A stretch of DNA of 64,000 nucleotides from Centroberyx gerrardi (GCF_048128805.1 NC_136012.1:14380225-14444224); one strand, 5' to 3'. Numbered from the stretch's first letter, positions 26,885 to 40,699 are shown. The notes: a model not told the origin generated them from the letters alone. Numbers and translations are program-made.

Positions 26885-28165
26885 GCAAGGATGCGGAAAT
26901 TCTACCTCAAAATAGAAAAGGAGAAGCGAACTGCGAGAGGAAGACCGGGAGGAACAAGGAACGTACATGAAGAAGGGAACAGAGTGGGCGTGCCCTGTGG
27001 CCTGGCACCCTTAACCCGCCCCTGGACAGAGAGAGAGAGACGGACCCATCAGACTCAGGATTCTCCAGAAGGCCTCATGACCCGTGAGGAAAGAGCCGAA
27101 AGCCCGAAACTGGAATACTGATTGGCCCGGAGGACGGACTGGCGATGTGACGAGCACACGGATGACGAGCAGGAGGGAACGAGAAGGAGGAACATGTCTA
27201 GACTCACTGCTGCTTCTTGGCTGCGTTCAAAACTACCAGGAGTTTCAGACTTTTAACGGGATACATTTTTGCCACTCCCCCTACAACAATGAGAGCTCAT
27301 CCTGGAGTTTTTTGTTTTTTTGTTTTTTTTTCTCTCAACAGACAGCATTTTATATTTTCCTGCACATGTTCGTCATTTTTTTAGTGTACTGTAAACCTTT
27401 TATTTATACAATCCTCCTTTTAATTTATTTATTTATGTTTTGCTGTATTTATGCAGATTTTTAACTGCTTTCATCCATTCAAAATGCACTGTCAGTTTGT
27501 AAAAAATGATGTTACGGTTGGTGTTTTTATATTTGATATTAGACAATATTTATTGATGAAACTTAGAAACGGCAAACGTTGCCGAAGCTCCTGGAAGACA
27601 TAAGTATTTCAAAATAAGAGTCGTCCACGGATATCTGATTTCTAGCTTTGATTTCGGCACTCAGTAGGAGATGAATAGCACTGTGATTAATAGATTGATC
27701 AATTCATTGATTAGACACTACCTTAGTGTTCTGCCCCAATGTTACACTGACAGGTCTCTGTCTGCCATTATGATACAGTGCATTAGTCTTTTGTCTGGCT
27801 ATATGTTGATTAATAACCAACAAAACTGTGCACTCAGCTTCTATGTGTCTGTATTGCTATGAAGAGTTGAAAAGGGAGTCAAATATCATACCTGGGGCCT
27901 TGTTTAGTCAAGGCATTGTAGCAAGAATTGGGTAGAAACACTAATATGTTGTATTGTTGTGTTGTCTTACCATGGCTAAAGGAGAAAGAGTTAACTCTCT
28001 CAGTGATCATTACACACTGAGATCCATGTTAAGCTGTTGATAAAAATGTGAATTCAAGTGTTCCGCCTTTTCAAAACAACCTGCCCTGCAGTTTTGAAGT
28101 GATTTTTATTTATGAAAGTGTTTTTTTTTTTCTCAGAAAGAAATAAAACTTTTTTCTCAGAACGT
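26885..28165 (+). other. hbegf: hbegf 3'UTR exon with AU-rich element and poly(A) signal
   Basis: The 3'UTR exon starts after a CAG acceptor at 26882-26884 and ends shortly after AATAAA at 28142-28147. Overlapping ATTTA pentamers, including the nonamer TTATTTATT at 27425-27433, form a class II AU-rich element. This is known to destabilise growth-factor and cytokine mRNAs. Confidence 0.7.
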
Positions 28166-29987
28166 TTGACTCTCATAGTGCTCAATCACTTCTCAATGTA
28201 CAAATCAATCACTGGTCATCGCATTTCGTTTTAGGCATGAATAGGAGTTTCATAATGTGATACTTGGAGTCTGATAAGTAAGGTCAAGTTTATTTTAGCT
28301 ATGTGGTTCACTTCCTGATTCTGGTCTCACACTATATTTTAAAAGGGTCTGGATGTGATAACACCAGTGTCCTTTTGGCCCATTCAGGAGCTGTAATTAT
28401 AGTAAACATAATATTTTATTTCCCCTGTCTCTGACGTGTAAGCAGCTCCTTTCAACCAAAGCACCTGTATCCTGGCCATCAGTGCTACCATTATGTAATG
28501 CTCTAATGGCCTGTATTTTTAGCTAGTACAGTTGAGTGCTATATAGATATGGAGGTAGAAAGCCTTCCTTCATAAAACTGATTACAGGGACATTTATTGA
28601 AGCAGAACGTCGATAGCAGTGTATAACAGCGCTGATGCTACTAGTACAGTATAACAAATCACTGTTGCTGGTTTGCGTGCAAATATGAGCTAAATATACA
28701 TATTTGGCTGCTACATTAACGTATTTCCCGGAACTCTCGTCATTAGACCAAATGTAAATTGAAGAAATTATCAGTTTGCTCTGATGACAACCACATCATC
28801 AGTCTCACTGACAGATCAATCATAGGTTACGGCATGCTTGGGCGGCGGTCGGGACTCACTTACTAGCTGCTATGTATTTACGCAGCCATGGGAAACAGAT
28901 GTGTAGCGTAGGCCAGGGGGACACCTGATCTCCAGCCGCAACACATCATGCCACAACACCACACCATTACTCACGCAGCCAACAGATGTCATGTTCAAAG
29001 ACGCACCACTGTAACATCTGAGACCTCAACCGCTCCTGAATGCCACAGAGTTCAGAGAGACCACATACAGCGAATACTAGCAGGATGCAACAATGCTGTC
29101 ATGTATACCGCACGCAGGTTTAATAGGGTGAGGATGGTCAAAAGGCCCAGCTGGACTCAAAGGCAGGCTGAGACTCAGCCAAATGTTAGTCACCCCTTGA
29201 AGTCACCTCCTACACGGATGTTGTTACACTGACAGCATGTGTGTGTGTGTGTGTGTGTGCGTCTGTGAGTGGGTATGTGGTGGAGTAATGCCTTGGAGCT
29301 GTGTCTGTGTGGGTTTCAAGGGTTAACCAACCCATTACAGCCAAAATCCACAGCAAAACATGAGTGTTTACATGTTTGCTATGGAACATCGTTTTCAACA
29401 CTGTTTGTGGGTTTGATTCCCATACGTTCTATATATACTGAATAAACAAGATAGGGCTCAGATATTCACACTGGGGGAAGGTAGTTGAAGACAGATGTTC
29501 AGCTGAACCATAAGGGTGTGGCAGCTAGACCTGATCCAGGACTTAGCACTCCTCATACCATTTGTTGAGCAACTGAAAAGCATGAGTTCAGCATCTAACC
29601 AGTGTTTTTCCTGGAATATGCGTGCCATGCCCACTTGCACATATCGTGATTTGCTCATTTAGCATTTTTACCAGCGTGCTTTAGAGGGAAGTTCATTTCA
29701 ACCATTTGATTAACTTTTCTGTGCGCGGCAGATATGTGTTTTACAGGGAATACATGCCGCCTTACTGAGGAGTCTTTTTACACAAATAAGCATTTTGTTA
29801 TTGCAATGCATCTGTTTATTGTACGTATGACAAGTACACTTGAAACTTGAAACTACTTTTCCAACCATTGTGTTTGTCACACTATTTCATATGCAGCAGA
29901 AGTAGCTAGTGGAGCTATGCATGTTTGCATGCACGTATATATGCATACGTGCATGTGCATGTGCGTGTGTGTGTCTATGTGTATGTC

Positions 29988-30026
<39 letters not shown>

Positions 30027-30549
30027 CAGGGGCTTGTCATTTACAGTAGTGGAGCCACATAATCCTGGCCTCTCAATGTCAAGTAGCACAGCACACAGAA
30101 ATAGTGCTGTGTAGTCATGGTCACATAGCTGCTATTCCCGGGGCCGACAGGCACCAAAGGGCCAGAACGCTGAGAGAGACGGCGGTCCGCTGTGTTCTGT
30201 TTCTCAGCGGCCCGGTGGCTCGCGGCCAGTATGGCGGCCCATCGTCAGGCCGGCACCGCACCGCTCCTGAATTTCACCTTGTAGGGTCTTGAGAGGTGGA
30301 GGGCCAGCTTAGTATCTTGACACGTCCCTTGTCCTCATCATCTGAGCTCTCTTGAATGTTCCTAGAGAGACCGGAGAGGATATTCCCACAGCTCAGAAGG
30401 CATTTCCTTGCAGGTCTGGCAAAATTCATCGGAAGTTGCCAGACTTCATTGTGTGCCACAGCCTCCTGGGCATTGCTTTTGTACCAAGACCAAGACCAAG
30501 CTATTGTTTTCGATAAGTTATTGGCAGATATCAGTGCAGGACATTGGCA
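28166..30549. other. Gene-free interval with GT microsatellites
   Basis: No exon can be supported. Holds (GT)n at 29238-29259 and 29991-30023. The remainder appears unique. Confidence 0.5.
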
Positions 30550-30557
30550 TACAAACT

Positions 30558-30910
30558 GAGTGGTTCTCAACCTGGAGGGCAGGACTCCCCAGGGGGTCGC
30601 AAGATAATTTCGGGGGGTCACGAGATAATTCATGGCATATGAAAAAAAATTATTTCTACCATGCAAATTTCTTATCATGTCTACTTTTTCCGATTTTTCT
30701 CACATTTTTGCTTTTTTCTTGTGAAATACTGAATGGTTTTCAGCCGGTTGGCCTCCTCTGATAATGAATCAAATGAAACGAACTGAAAAGGGAAAATAAT
30801 TTTTGGGTTGAACTGTTCACCACTCTGCATATGCAGCCTGTGATGGGGGTCGTGAGTAGGCATCACCTAGTTTTAAGGGGCCCCGATCCAAAAATGATTG
30901 AGAACCACTG
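30558..30910. mobile_element. 353-bp hAT-Charlie-like MITE
   Basis: The left end GAGTGGTTCTCAA and right end TTGAGAACCACTG are near-perfect inverted repeats of the CAGTGGTTCTCAA type. That type is known from hAT-Charlie elements, including mammalian MER5-like copies. The 8-bp flanks TACAAACT (30550-30557) and TACTAACT (30911-30918) differ at one base. No transposase. Confidence 0.8.
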
Positions 30911-31777
30911 TACTAACTGATACTTTTTTAAGGTTTCTGAACTTAATTTGACAGCACTGTGAAGTAAACCGGTATGGGTCTGTGTACTTGATACATGGCC
31001 CAGTAGAGCTGAGTAATCTGATGCTGCAGTGGTTGCATTGGGTTGAATCTGCGTTAAGAGGGATTGTTGTGAAAGGTGCTTCCTGCCCCGGTGAGGAGCA
31101 ACAATGGGTAATTTCCACGGTGATATGGAAGTGCGCACACCAGCAGTTGGAAATATAATCATTCCCTTACCGGATATCATCAACAGGAACACATTATTAC
31201 CTGAAATTAATGAGTGTGTTTGTCAGAGTCTGCATTTATAATTTATAATGTATAAGTCCTGTCATTGCCCTGCCTGTAAAGTGCTAGAAAATTGTATGTG
31301 TGTGTGTGTGTTTGACTTTGGCACAAACTGAGAACCAGCTGCTCCTGTACAGTCTGAGTGAAGTGCGAGCCCAGCCTCTGTGTGCCACTCAGGCCTGATG
31401 GATGAGGTGGTGACAGTGACACGACCATTGTAGCATGACAGACAGAGGCCGCGATGGATCAAGCGTGTTGTACACAATCAGTACCGCTGTTTACACGGGG
31501 TGGACAGCCAGGGAGAGCGAGGGCAGGAAGGATGAGAGCGAGGGAGAGAGAGGGAGTGAGAAGGATAAGGTCGACACGGTAACACGAGAGGGGGAGCGAG
31601 GGGAGGAGAGAGAAGGATGGAGAGTGGGTCAAGGTGAGCGCAACCAGTTAGGAGGGTGCTGACTTGTCTTCAGATGCCAGTGGATAAGAGAGATTAAAGA
31701 GTTAGAGGAGAGTCTCTGTCTGTCACTGCCTGTCACAGCTCCCTCTGCCTTCTCCGGCCCTTTGATTTACCCTTCCA

Positions 31778-32118
31778 CAGGGCCGGGCGATATGGTTGAA
31801 ATCAATATCATGATAATCATGAGGATTTGTTCCAGTATTGATATATATATCACGATATGACTCACATAAGAAAAATCACGTTAAATAATCAAATTAATGT
31901 TCATCCTATTGAACCAAATATGATGTTAAATGAAACTGAAATTTCCAAATAATATTCCTTAAAATGTTTCATACCTCATTTTTTAAGGTTTTTAAATCAA
32001 ATTTGCTTGTTATCATCAGTTTAGACAGCAGAATTGTGTGTCACAATATCCCTAAATCACCATATCATCACGATATGATTCCACTAAAAGACGATAAACG
32101 ATAATATTGAGAGCCCTA
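31778..32118. mobile_element. 341-bp hAT-type MITE
   Basis: The left end CAGGGCCGGGCGATAT and right end TTGAGAGCCCTA are imperfect inverted repeats. They are flanked by exact duplications CCCTTCCA at 31770-31777 and 32119-32126. The match extends to 9 bp if the preceding A is counted. The interior is rich in ATATCATGATA/TATCACGATA words. Confidence 0.8.
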
Positions 32119-32126
32119 CCCTTCCA

Positions 32127-32703
32127 TTCCTTTTAACCCCATTTTTCTCCATCTGTGAATTCCCCTCTCCTCCCCTCCTCCACTTCCTGCCCTCTCTCCC
32201 TCTTCTCCCTCTTCCCTTTCCCCTGGAACTGTCATGTGTCCTCAGCAGTGTTGCTGTCCATGTTCCTGGTAGATGCCTTTGAGCATAAATAGTGTTGAAA
32301 CACAGCTCAGCTCTGCTCCCCCCCCCCCCCCCCCCCCCTCATGATGCCAGGAGCTGGGCAGGGATACCAGCAGATTCCCCGCTGCTGATGTCACCCTGCT
32401 GGACGGACACTTGTTATGTATCATGGTCACACTATTAAATTCTCACTGGGGTCTATTTAGGCCCCGAGGAGGCTGATGGCAGCATCACATTACTTACTGG
32501 GTAAGAGGAGAAGAGAGAGAGAGAGAGAGAGAGGGAGAGGGTGTAGAAGGGATGAGGAAAGGAGACACAAGAGAGGAAGGAGGAGAGCAGAGGAGAAAAA
32601 ATAGGAGAGGAGTGAAGAGAAAGTGAGGGAAGAAAGTGAAGGCAACGGGAGAGGATGAATAAGAGGTGAAATGTCTTAGTATGCAGGGCTGGAACAGATG
32701 CAT

Positions 32704-32737
<34 letters not shown>

Positions 32738-33518
32738 CAACATAACAATTCACACAAGCAACATCTGTGGGTTCTGTACTCCAACAGCAAACATAGTAGA
32801 CAGGATGACTGGATGACTGCATGTTTGACTCATTTGTTTTCTCTGCCCCTTACAGTATATTCTCTCCAGAAAATCCTCCCATATCCGCCCAGGGTGTGCA
32901 CGCATGTGTGTGTGTGCCCGTGCATGTCCATATGCATGTGTATGTGTGGAAGCAGGCACCTAATGTGGTTTTAGGGGAGCAGCCCAACGCGTGCTGGCTG
33001 GTTGTGCCGGGTGACACCACAGTTCATGACAAAGGAGAGGCAGACGGATGTCAGAGCAGACGGCAGCAGGCTCTGCTCACCGCAAGGAGTGGGCGCCAGG
33101 CATTCCTCTTAACTGTGTTTCCTTTGTGGTCAGCTGCTGTTGAAACTGAATGAACAACCCCCCCCCACCCCAAACCCCAGAACTTATGCAATAATTACTG
33201 TCTCCAAAATCTGTCCCATCATGAACGGACTGATCATGACACAGCGAAGGGTTTTCGCTCGTGGAAAAACACTTCTATGTATCTTCAGTGTGTTGATATA
33301 TGGGGCAAGGGAGGAAGTGGAGGAGCGCTCTCTCTCTTCCTGTCCTTCCACACAGTCACTAAATCAGGAGCGGTTGACTGATGAGCCAGGTCTTCTGCTT
33401 CCTTCATGCCCGCTGTGTCACTAATGACCATTGAATGCTGACAATAGCGCAGTTCCCAGAAAGGCAGTTCAGGAGACAAATCTAGGAATGCTGGAATGCA
33501 GTAAACAGACTTGGTCTT
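32127..33518. other. Gene-free interval with poly-C, GA and CA repeats
   Basis: A 21-base C run is at 32318-32338, a GA-rich block at 32514-32534 and (CA)n at 32705-32734. No exon is supported. Confidence 0.5.
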
Positions 33519-33792
33519 GGCGGCACGGTGGCTCGGTGGTTTGTCGCCTCACAGCGAGAAGGACCGGGGTTCGATTCCTGTCCTCTGCCCTTTCTGTGTG
33601 GAGTTTGCATGGAATTCCTCCCACAGCCCAAAGACATGAAAGTCAGGAGGATTGGCGACTCTAAATTGCCCATCGGTGTGAATGAGAGTGTCAGTGTGCT
33701 TATCTTTGTGTTAGCTGTGACCTGTCCATGGTGTTTCCTCGCCCAACATGACTCTGAATAGGAATAAGCAAGTGAAGACAATGAATGAATGA
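33519..33792 (+). mobile_element. tRNA-derived SINE of the GGCGGCACGGTGG family
   Basis: It starts GGCGGCACGGTGGCTC, has a box-B word GGTTCGATTCC at about 33569-33579, the conserved GTGTGGAGTTTGCATG and GACTCTAAATTGCCC, and ends in AATGAATGAATGA. This is a well-known abundant acanthomorph repeat. An antisense relative is at 49985-50205. Confidence 0.8.
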
Positions 33793-34211
33793 CTTTGTCT
33801 GTCTCTCTTTTTAAATTTCTTCACTCACTTGCCTTCATCTCATCCTCCTCTCTGACTTTCCCTGCTAACATTTCTCTCCCTGTGAGGCCGCCCAAACAGC
33901 CCACAGGCTATTAGTGAGGTCTCTGACCTCCGCAAGACTTTCCCCTCTGCTCTTCTCCCTCCATCCCTCCTCCCACCCTCCGTCTCTGTGCTCCCTCTCT
34001 CCCGCTGCCGTCGGAGACAGTGTGGGAGCTGTTCAGAGAGCAGGAATGCAGAGGGAGAGCTCAGAGCTCAGCTGGTGGAGGAGAGGAGAGGGAGGAGAGG
34101 AAGGCAGGAGAGGGGGATTTTTCCTTGGATGAGGTCATAGATGATGGCTTCTCTCAGAGCGAGAGCTGAGCTCGTGGCAGACGCGCCCCTGACCTCCCTC
34201 TGTTGGGCGCG

Positions 34212-34261
<50 letters not shown>

Positions 34262-35969
34262 GCTGAGCCTATGGAAGCACTTGGTTGGCAGAGAGATGAC
34301 ATCTAGTTTTCATCTCGGCCCATTACACCACAGCTAATCTCACAAGCCAGATTGCTCTGTCTTTATCAACACACCACACACCACAGCTAGCTTTGCACAA
34401 GGCAGTAAAGTCAAGCCCCAGTGGGCCACTTAGTGGACTCAGCCATGTGGTAAGCCCTGCTAAAATCTGCTCTATTGCTAGCTGAGAGATGGAAGTGATT
34501 AGTAACGTGCTACGTTTAGCCCGCTCAGCGCACACACATACGCACTGACACAGCTGATTCAACAGCAATATCCTCTCATCTTGAGGAGTGATCTGATATT
34601 GTATTACTGTACAGTTTGGCTGAGGAGTCCCGGTTAGTAGCAACTGTCGAGACGGCAGGATGATGGTGGTTATAATAGTGATTACTCAGCCCCTTTTCCT
34701 CCCCACGTGTGAGTCACGGAGGCCGGCGCTTTGTGCCTCGGTGTGAAAAATCTCTCTCCCTCCGCGAGCCCCCTTCCCCAGCATGGATTTCGGGAATCAG
34801 ACATAGCACCAAAGCTTCGGCGGGGGGGACAATGGGGCCCGATCTGAATGTGACACATCCTTGTGGGTGCAGTTGTTGTTTTTATACATCCCCTGACCCC
34901 CCGGTGAGCTGGATTAGAGTCACCCTCACCACCCAGCCCACCCAGTCACAGTCTCAGTGTCAGGGAAACACAGACAGACGACTACATGAGAGTCAGCACT
35001 TTCACTGACGTCGGTGTCGCAATCATCTAGGATGAGTTTAACTCTCAGAACCTCATTTTACTCTTGGATGAAGACAACATGTCACTGACCCAACAAGGTC
35101 TGAAGGCCAGTTCATCAACTAGTGTAACTTCTTCTACTTCGTTTACAAAGGCAGTGAAACCAACAGGCACCTGCTGGTCTGACTTATACGTATTTAACCA
35201 CCTTCAGAACCTTCACCTTTGGAGTTCTCCTCACAACACAATCCTTCCCATTCATTTTCAATCACTCACTCTCTCTCTCTCTCTCTCTGTGTCACACACA
35301 CACACACACACACAGCCTGTGAGACCTCGGCGCTCTTTACTTTAAGACAGTGGTGTGATTGTTCAAGGCTGCAGGTGTGTTTGCGTCTTTGGGAGTTCCC
35401 TCGCACTAATTACAGGCTCCTCTCTGACATCTTTATTGTCACTGAATTCCAGCCCTCCTCCAGCACTCCCTCTATCCCTCCGTCCACTCCTCCCTCCCTC
35501 CCTTCTCTTTATCTCTGAGCTTTCTCAGGAACCCGAAGATCCAGAGGTCAGGAGCTGCTGAGAAACCACATCTCAGCGCTGTGAAAGCATTACAGGGAAA
35601 TGAGTTTGGTAAGCCCAGTGGCCGCAGCACCCAGCTGACCGCAACATCCTCCCTCTCCTCGGCTCATTAACAGCGCTCTTTCCTCCCCGGATCGCTTCCG
35701 ACCTCCGTCCATCTCTGCGGGGTATCACCCCCCCACCCCCCACCCCCACTCCACCCCACCCCACCCCACCTTGTCCGCCAACAAAGACCCCACATCAAAC
35801 AGAGTTACGGCCTGGCAGGACGTGACATCACCACATCACAAGTCTTTGTTTGAGAAGGTTTGGTTCACCCGTGGGCTCACTTCAAAGCCTGCTGGGCCCC
35901 GGGGTCTGGAGAGCGGTTGTTGCACGGCGAGTTGGTATTGGCGACCATCCAGGACTGGAATTCCTGTAG

Positions 35970-36010
<41 letters not shown>

Positions 36011-37156
36011 TGTGTGTGTGTGTGCAGGGCCTCATTATAGCACCTTATATAGAGATAATAGGCAGGGTAAACCAGTGTTACTAAGTCCAATACACTTACT
36101 AATGTGATGGCAGATTCTTTTCCCCTGCTCAGACTCTTCCCTACAGCTTTAGCCAGCGCAGGCCTTTACCATCGATCTCTATAGTTACTGTAAGGGATGC
36201 CAGGCTGAGAAAACAACACCGTAAAAGAAAATTGCTGTTGAGTCTTAACAGCCGTTTAAACTGGATTCTATAGCTGGGTGGGTGGGGGTAATTGAGTGCA
36301 GATGTTGCTTTCTTTGTGGGATTCAAAGAGATATTTTGTGTGCTTGTGTGTGTCACTGTATGCCTACAGTAGGAGCAGTGAAGATGAGATCAGAGTTTTC
36401 CTGCTCAAGGTTAGCCAGTCAACTTTAGCAGATAGACACAACACAAGAACTCCCCACACCCTGTTTCCTATTGTCTGTCTGCTATCATCTTCTATTTATG
36501 AAAGCTAAAAAGTTTATCTGTTTGGGTGTCTATTTCCTGAACTGCCATATTTCCCAATAACACACTTAGGTCTAATATTACTTACAAATACTTTCTTAGA
36601 CTTTCTAAGAAAAATAATTAATTGAAGAATACAATGAGCGCCAGAAAGTTTCGAAAATAAGAATTTTAATTTTTTCTGTGAGTGACACCATATCTGAGAC
36701 AATCTCAAATGCCCTGAAGTGGTAAACACCCCCCATCTGCTAAGAATTATTTGCAACACGCACACACACACACTGGCATTGTGTGTCAGTGCCTGAGTTT
36801 GATTTTTATTTTGCTGACATTCAGCTCACCCCTCCCTAACACTCACACTGCACATTGCTCCATTTTGTCCTTCATTGCATAGTTTTCTCCTCTGTTATCT
36901 CTACGGATATCAAGTTTGCTTCACAGTTGGTAAAAATATCCCTTCTGTCAAGACCATTGTGTCTATTTATGCCATTGTCAACTGTTTTACTGTCTGGTCA
37001 CTCAATACTGTATTTATTTATTGTAGTGATTTATTGTTCCATATACTTCATGTTTTCCTTTCGTTCTCCCTGGTCTTTTTCTATAATCATACTCTCTCCA
37101 TTTTGTTTTAGTATACCCTATATCTTATTGTGCCCAGTCTGTCATATGGGGGTGTG

Positions 37157-37205
<49 letters not shown>

Positions 37206-38399
37206 TGTGTGAGAAAACGGGTGGATCCCCAGGCTGGGGGAGATACGCTGTCTGCACTTGGACAGGCTCTTCCTCCTGGCTGATTACTCCACAGTCATAG
37301 GCACCACAAACGGAAACACACACAGACACACACACACACACACACACACTGACGACACACTGCTGACACTACACACCCAGGAAAAAAGCCCTTCTTGCAT
37401 AAACACAAAGATTGTTCTTTGTTTTCCTTTTTTTCCAGTACCCTCTCTCCTTACCAACATAGCTGGGTTTTCTTCCATCTGTCTGTCAGCAATGCTATTT
37501 TAAGATGCTTTCTTTAGACGTGGGTGTTGGTAAAGCAATGGCCAATACACTAAAAATAAATGAATGAATTCTAAGGGACCTAAAAATAAACAAAAGAGGA
37601 AACCAGGAGGAGAGGAGGAGGATGTGGAAGGATGCATCCTCTGTCTGAACATTGAGTTTGTGTTTGTGCCCAGTGTTGCAGCTGTCACCTCCCTTTACAC
37701 GCACACAGACACAGACACAGACACAGACACAGACACACACACACAGACACTTTGTGTACTTTGGAATGACTAAATATTGCACATTTTGAGTTTGAGTTTG
37801 CTTTGCAGGTTTATTTGCAAACAGTTTAGTGAAATACAAAAAAAAAAAAAAATTACAGTAGTAGATCTTTTCAAACCAATGAGTAACCAATAATGATGAC
37901 TATGGATTGGTGACTCATGTTTCTCATTTACTCGGTAATTACGTTTCTCTGAAAAGGTTTCCAATCACAAAGTTTAGAGCTCCTACGCCTTTTCAAAACG
38001 ACATGACATAGCCTGGTCGTTACTCTGCGAGTGTGGTGGCGTCAAACTTTTCTCAGAACAGTTCTTAAAGGAACACACTTCAGGAGAATAGTCTGTTGGT
38101 TATTTTACCCGTTAAGTGATGAGAACATAGACACCAAAATCATCCTTAGGTCCCTGGTAGATCATTCGCTCCTGTGCTCCATGCTAACACTTTAGCATAC
38201 ACCAAAGACTGTTAAACTGTAAGAAGACTTTTAGTGATAAAAAGTTGTTAGTTCTGGCATATTTTGTGTATATTTTACCAATCTGCTAGACAAAACTGCC
38301 AGACTTGGCGGAATATAATTTGATTGCTTATCTTTTAGCTTCAAAGCTGTTATAAGTTCTCATTTTCCCCACATTTTGAAACAATGCTAATCACCTACT
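33793..38399. other. Gene-free interval dense in microsatellites
   Basis: (CA)(GA)n 34211-34257; (CT)(CA)n 35270-35314; C/A-rich simple repeat about 35729-35770; (GT)n 35971-36024 and 37159-37204; (CA)n 37316-37349; (ACAGAC)n 37700-37750. All open frames here are low-complexity or lack protein-like composition. No exon is supported. Confidence 0.5.
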
Positions 38400-39010
38400 A
38401 TCATTCAATATAGTGTATGCTAGTTTTAGCAGCGAGCACCTCTCTGAACCTTTGCTGGCCTCCACAGATTCCTCCAGGAGACTCTTTCTGTATGGCTTCT
38501 GGACAGTACAGAGGCACCCCCAAGGGCAGAAAATGGTGTTGGAGAGAAGACTTTCCTCTTTTTCATGGGAACCTCTGGCTCCCCTATTGCTGTCTTCAGG
38601 GCTTTTGCCCCCATCAGGATAGAGTTTAGGATGGAGGTCGACAGGCTGGTTGGTGGGGCTGGATAGGAGAGTCGGGGTAGGAGGCTGATCATGGTGAAGG
38701 CAGGTGGAAGAAAGTTCTTGTCGTGTTGATTATTGCGTAGTAGTAATAGTAAAGCTCCCATTTCATCAGTGTTCAGCACTCCATTGTTTCCATGACCACA
38801 GTCCAATACAAACCAGTTATTGATGCTCTGGCTAGGGATTGAGGGGTAATTGCTGCCAGGCGTGCATTTTGAACACTCTATGGTATTGTTGTTAAACATA
38901 GCATTGCTGCCATGGAAAGGGTTTAGTATAGTCCAGGTCCAGGTGTTACTCTGGTTGGAGACTGAGAGGGAAATTGTTGCCAGTCAAATTACTGCCATTG
39001 TTGTTGGTTG
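38400..39010 (-). other. Unrecognised open region with diverged tandem units
   Basis: The minus strand has an open frame of about 157 codons (38426-38899). Upstream sequence appears to repeat a unit of about 90 bp twice (about 38775-38865 and 38885-38985), each with GGCARCAATT and CCAGAG near one end and a GTTTAAC or TGCTGAAC junction. A stop breaks the upstream unit. It resembles the eroded end of a repeat-bearing gene or an old element. I cannot name it. Confidence 0.25.
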
Positions 39011-40699
39011 TGTCAGTGTAGGCCAGTAGTTGGCCTGTGCGCAAAGGTGAACACAAGTGCGCAGAAACACTGTAAAGGCAGACAGATCATCGGCTTCAAA
39101 GTGTCACAAGATGCCTCACTATTCTACAGAAAGATGACAGTCGGGAATGTAGGAGGCCACACACAAACCATTCCCACTTCCTTGCTTTCCTTAAACCATT
39201 GTGGTTACATTACACTAACGCCTATTAGGCCTGACTTCCCTCACACCATGACTGTGCCTGCTGATATGTGGTTTTCCTGTAATACACTTAAGCGCCTCGC
39301 TCAGAAACTACCGGCTACTCATTGACACGTATCTCTCTCCACACCGCCTCTGTCTTTCTCCTTCTCCTCTTTCTCTTTCCAAGTGTGTTGTGTCTGTGGG
39401 TGCTCGGTCTGTGTCACGCTGTCGTGCTGCCACATTCCTTCCTGACCAGTTCCTGTGCAGTCTCAAAACGGTACTGACAAGGGAGAAGGAAAGAGGGAAG
39501 AACAGAGCGGAGGGCAGAAACTGGCAGGGATGAGAAGCAGAGCGCAGACGTCAAGCGAGGGTGGCCCAGTGAGCTCACTGCTCCTGTGATGCCATGGAAA
39601 TGCTGGTGGCCTCAACGTAGGCACTGCATGATAATTTTGAGCTTGAAACTTATAAACACAAGCTGGCTGGTGTTTATAGCTTGTTTGAGCTAATAGCAGA
39701 GTACAACTAAGGAAGATATAGCCTCAAAGTTCCCCGTGCGGCAGTGGATCTTCCATCGACCCTCCGTGAACACAGAGAAGCTGAAACAACACAGGAGTCT
39801 TTGGAGTGAGGAAGCGAGGCTGAGGTGATTGTTGTGAGGATGAAAGCAGGAGAGAGCGAGGGGGTTTTGAACCCACTTTGGCCTGCGGGACCGACCCAAG
39901 AAGTCTTTGTGTGCGTTTTACTGCAGAACTCTTGACCTTCAAATGAATGAATGGAAAAAAAATAAGCCTCTGCCTGGGCATTTGAAAGGAGACGGGCAGA
40001 CACAATGGCATAGGCGCACACACACACACACACACACACACGCACGCACACAGTGATACAATAGGGAGCCACTGGCATCGTGGTAGCACTTTCCCATAAT
40101 TCCCTTGGGTTTGGGCACAACCAATGGGAAGTTACTATTTCAGTTTTATGTCAGTATTTTTACACATAGCAGTCAAAAACACACTTCCTGGTTGTTTTTT
40201 GGCATCCTCGGTCTCCAAAGCAAAAATGTTTCCCAGTTCTAAAGGGGTTACAGCTTTAAGAGCCGAGCTTCCCAGCTTTAAAGAGTTTTCTTTATGAGCT
40301 TTGTGCTTTGTCTCTGTGGAATGTGTGTAAAAGCCTGCGAGGGGCTTACTATATTCTAAAGTATGTTCCTGCTTGAGCCAACTCACCGCTGTCATGCAAG
40401 GCAGCATCGCTATGTAGCAGTGTTAGGTTAGGAGACAGCCAGGCACCAGGGCTTTTAAACCTGAATATATAATACAGTTATGGTAAATGTAGTGTTGTGG
40501 AACAGGCTCAGGCTTTTGGAAGACTGCCTAATGGACAAGCTTTAATAGTGCCAGTGTAGCGGTCTCATTGCTATTTGTTTTGTAAGAGTTCAAAAAGCAC
40601 TGGTGAGATTTATAGGTGACAACAGCTAGCTTTGACAGACAAAATAAAAGCTGAATACTCAAATTATGAATTTAAAAGGCAATAAAACAATAATAAACA
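39011..40699. other. Gene-free interval
   Basis: It contains (CA)n at 40016-40051. No exon or clear element is present otherwise. Confidence 0.5.

Noticed and set aside
33431..33781. Short open frames around 33.5 kb
   Set aside because: They lie across a tRNA-derived SINE and are not coding.
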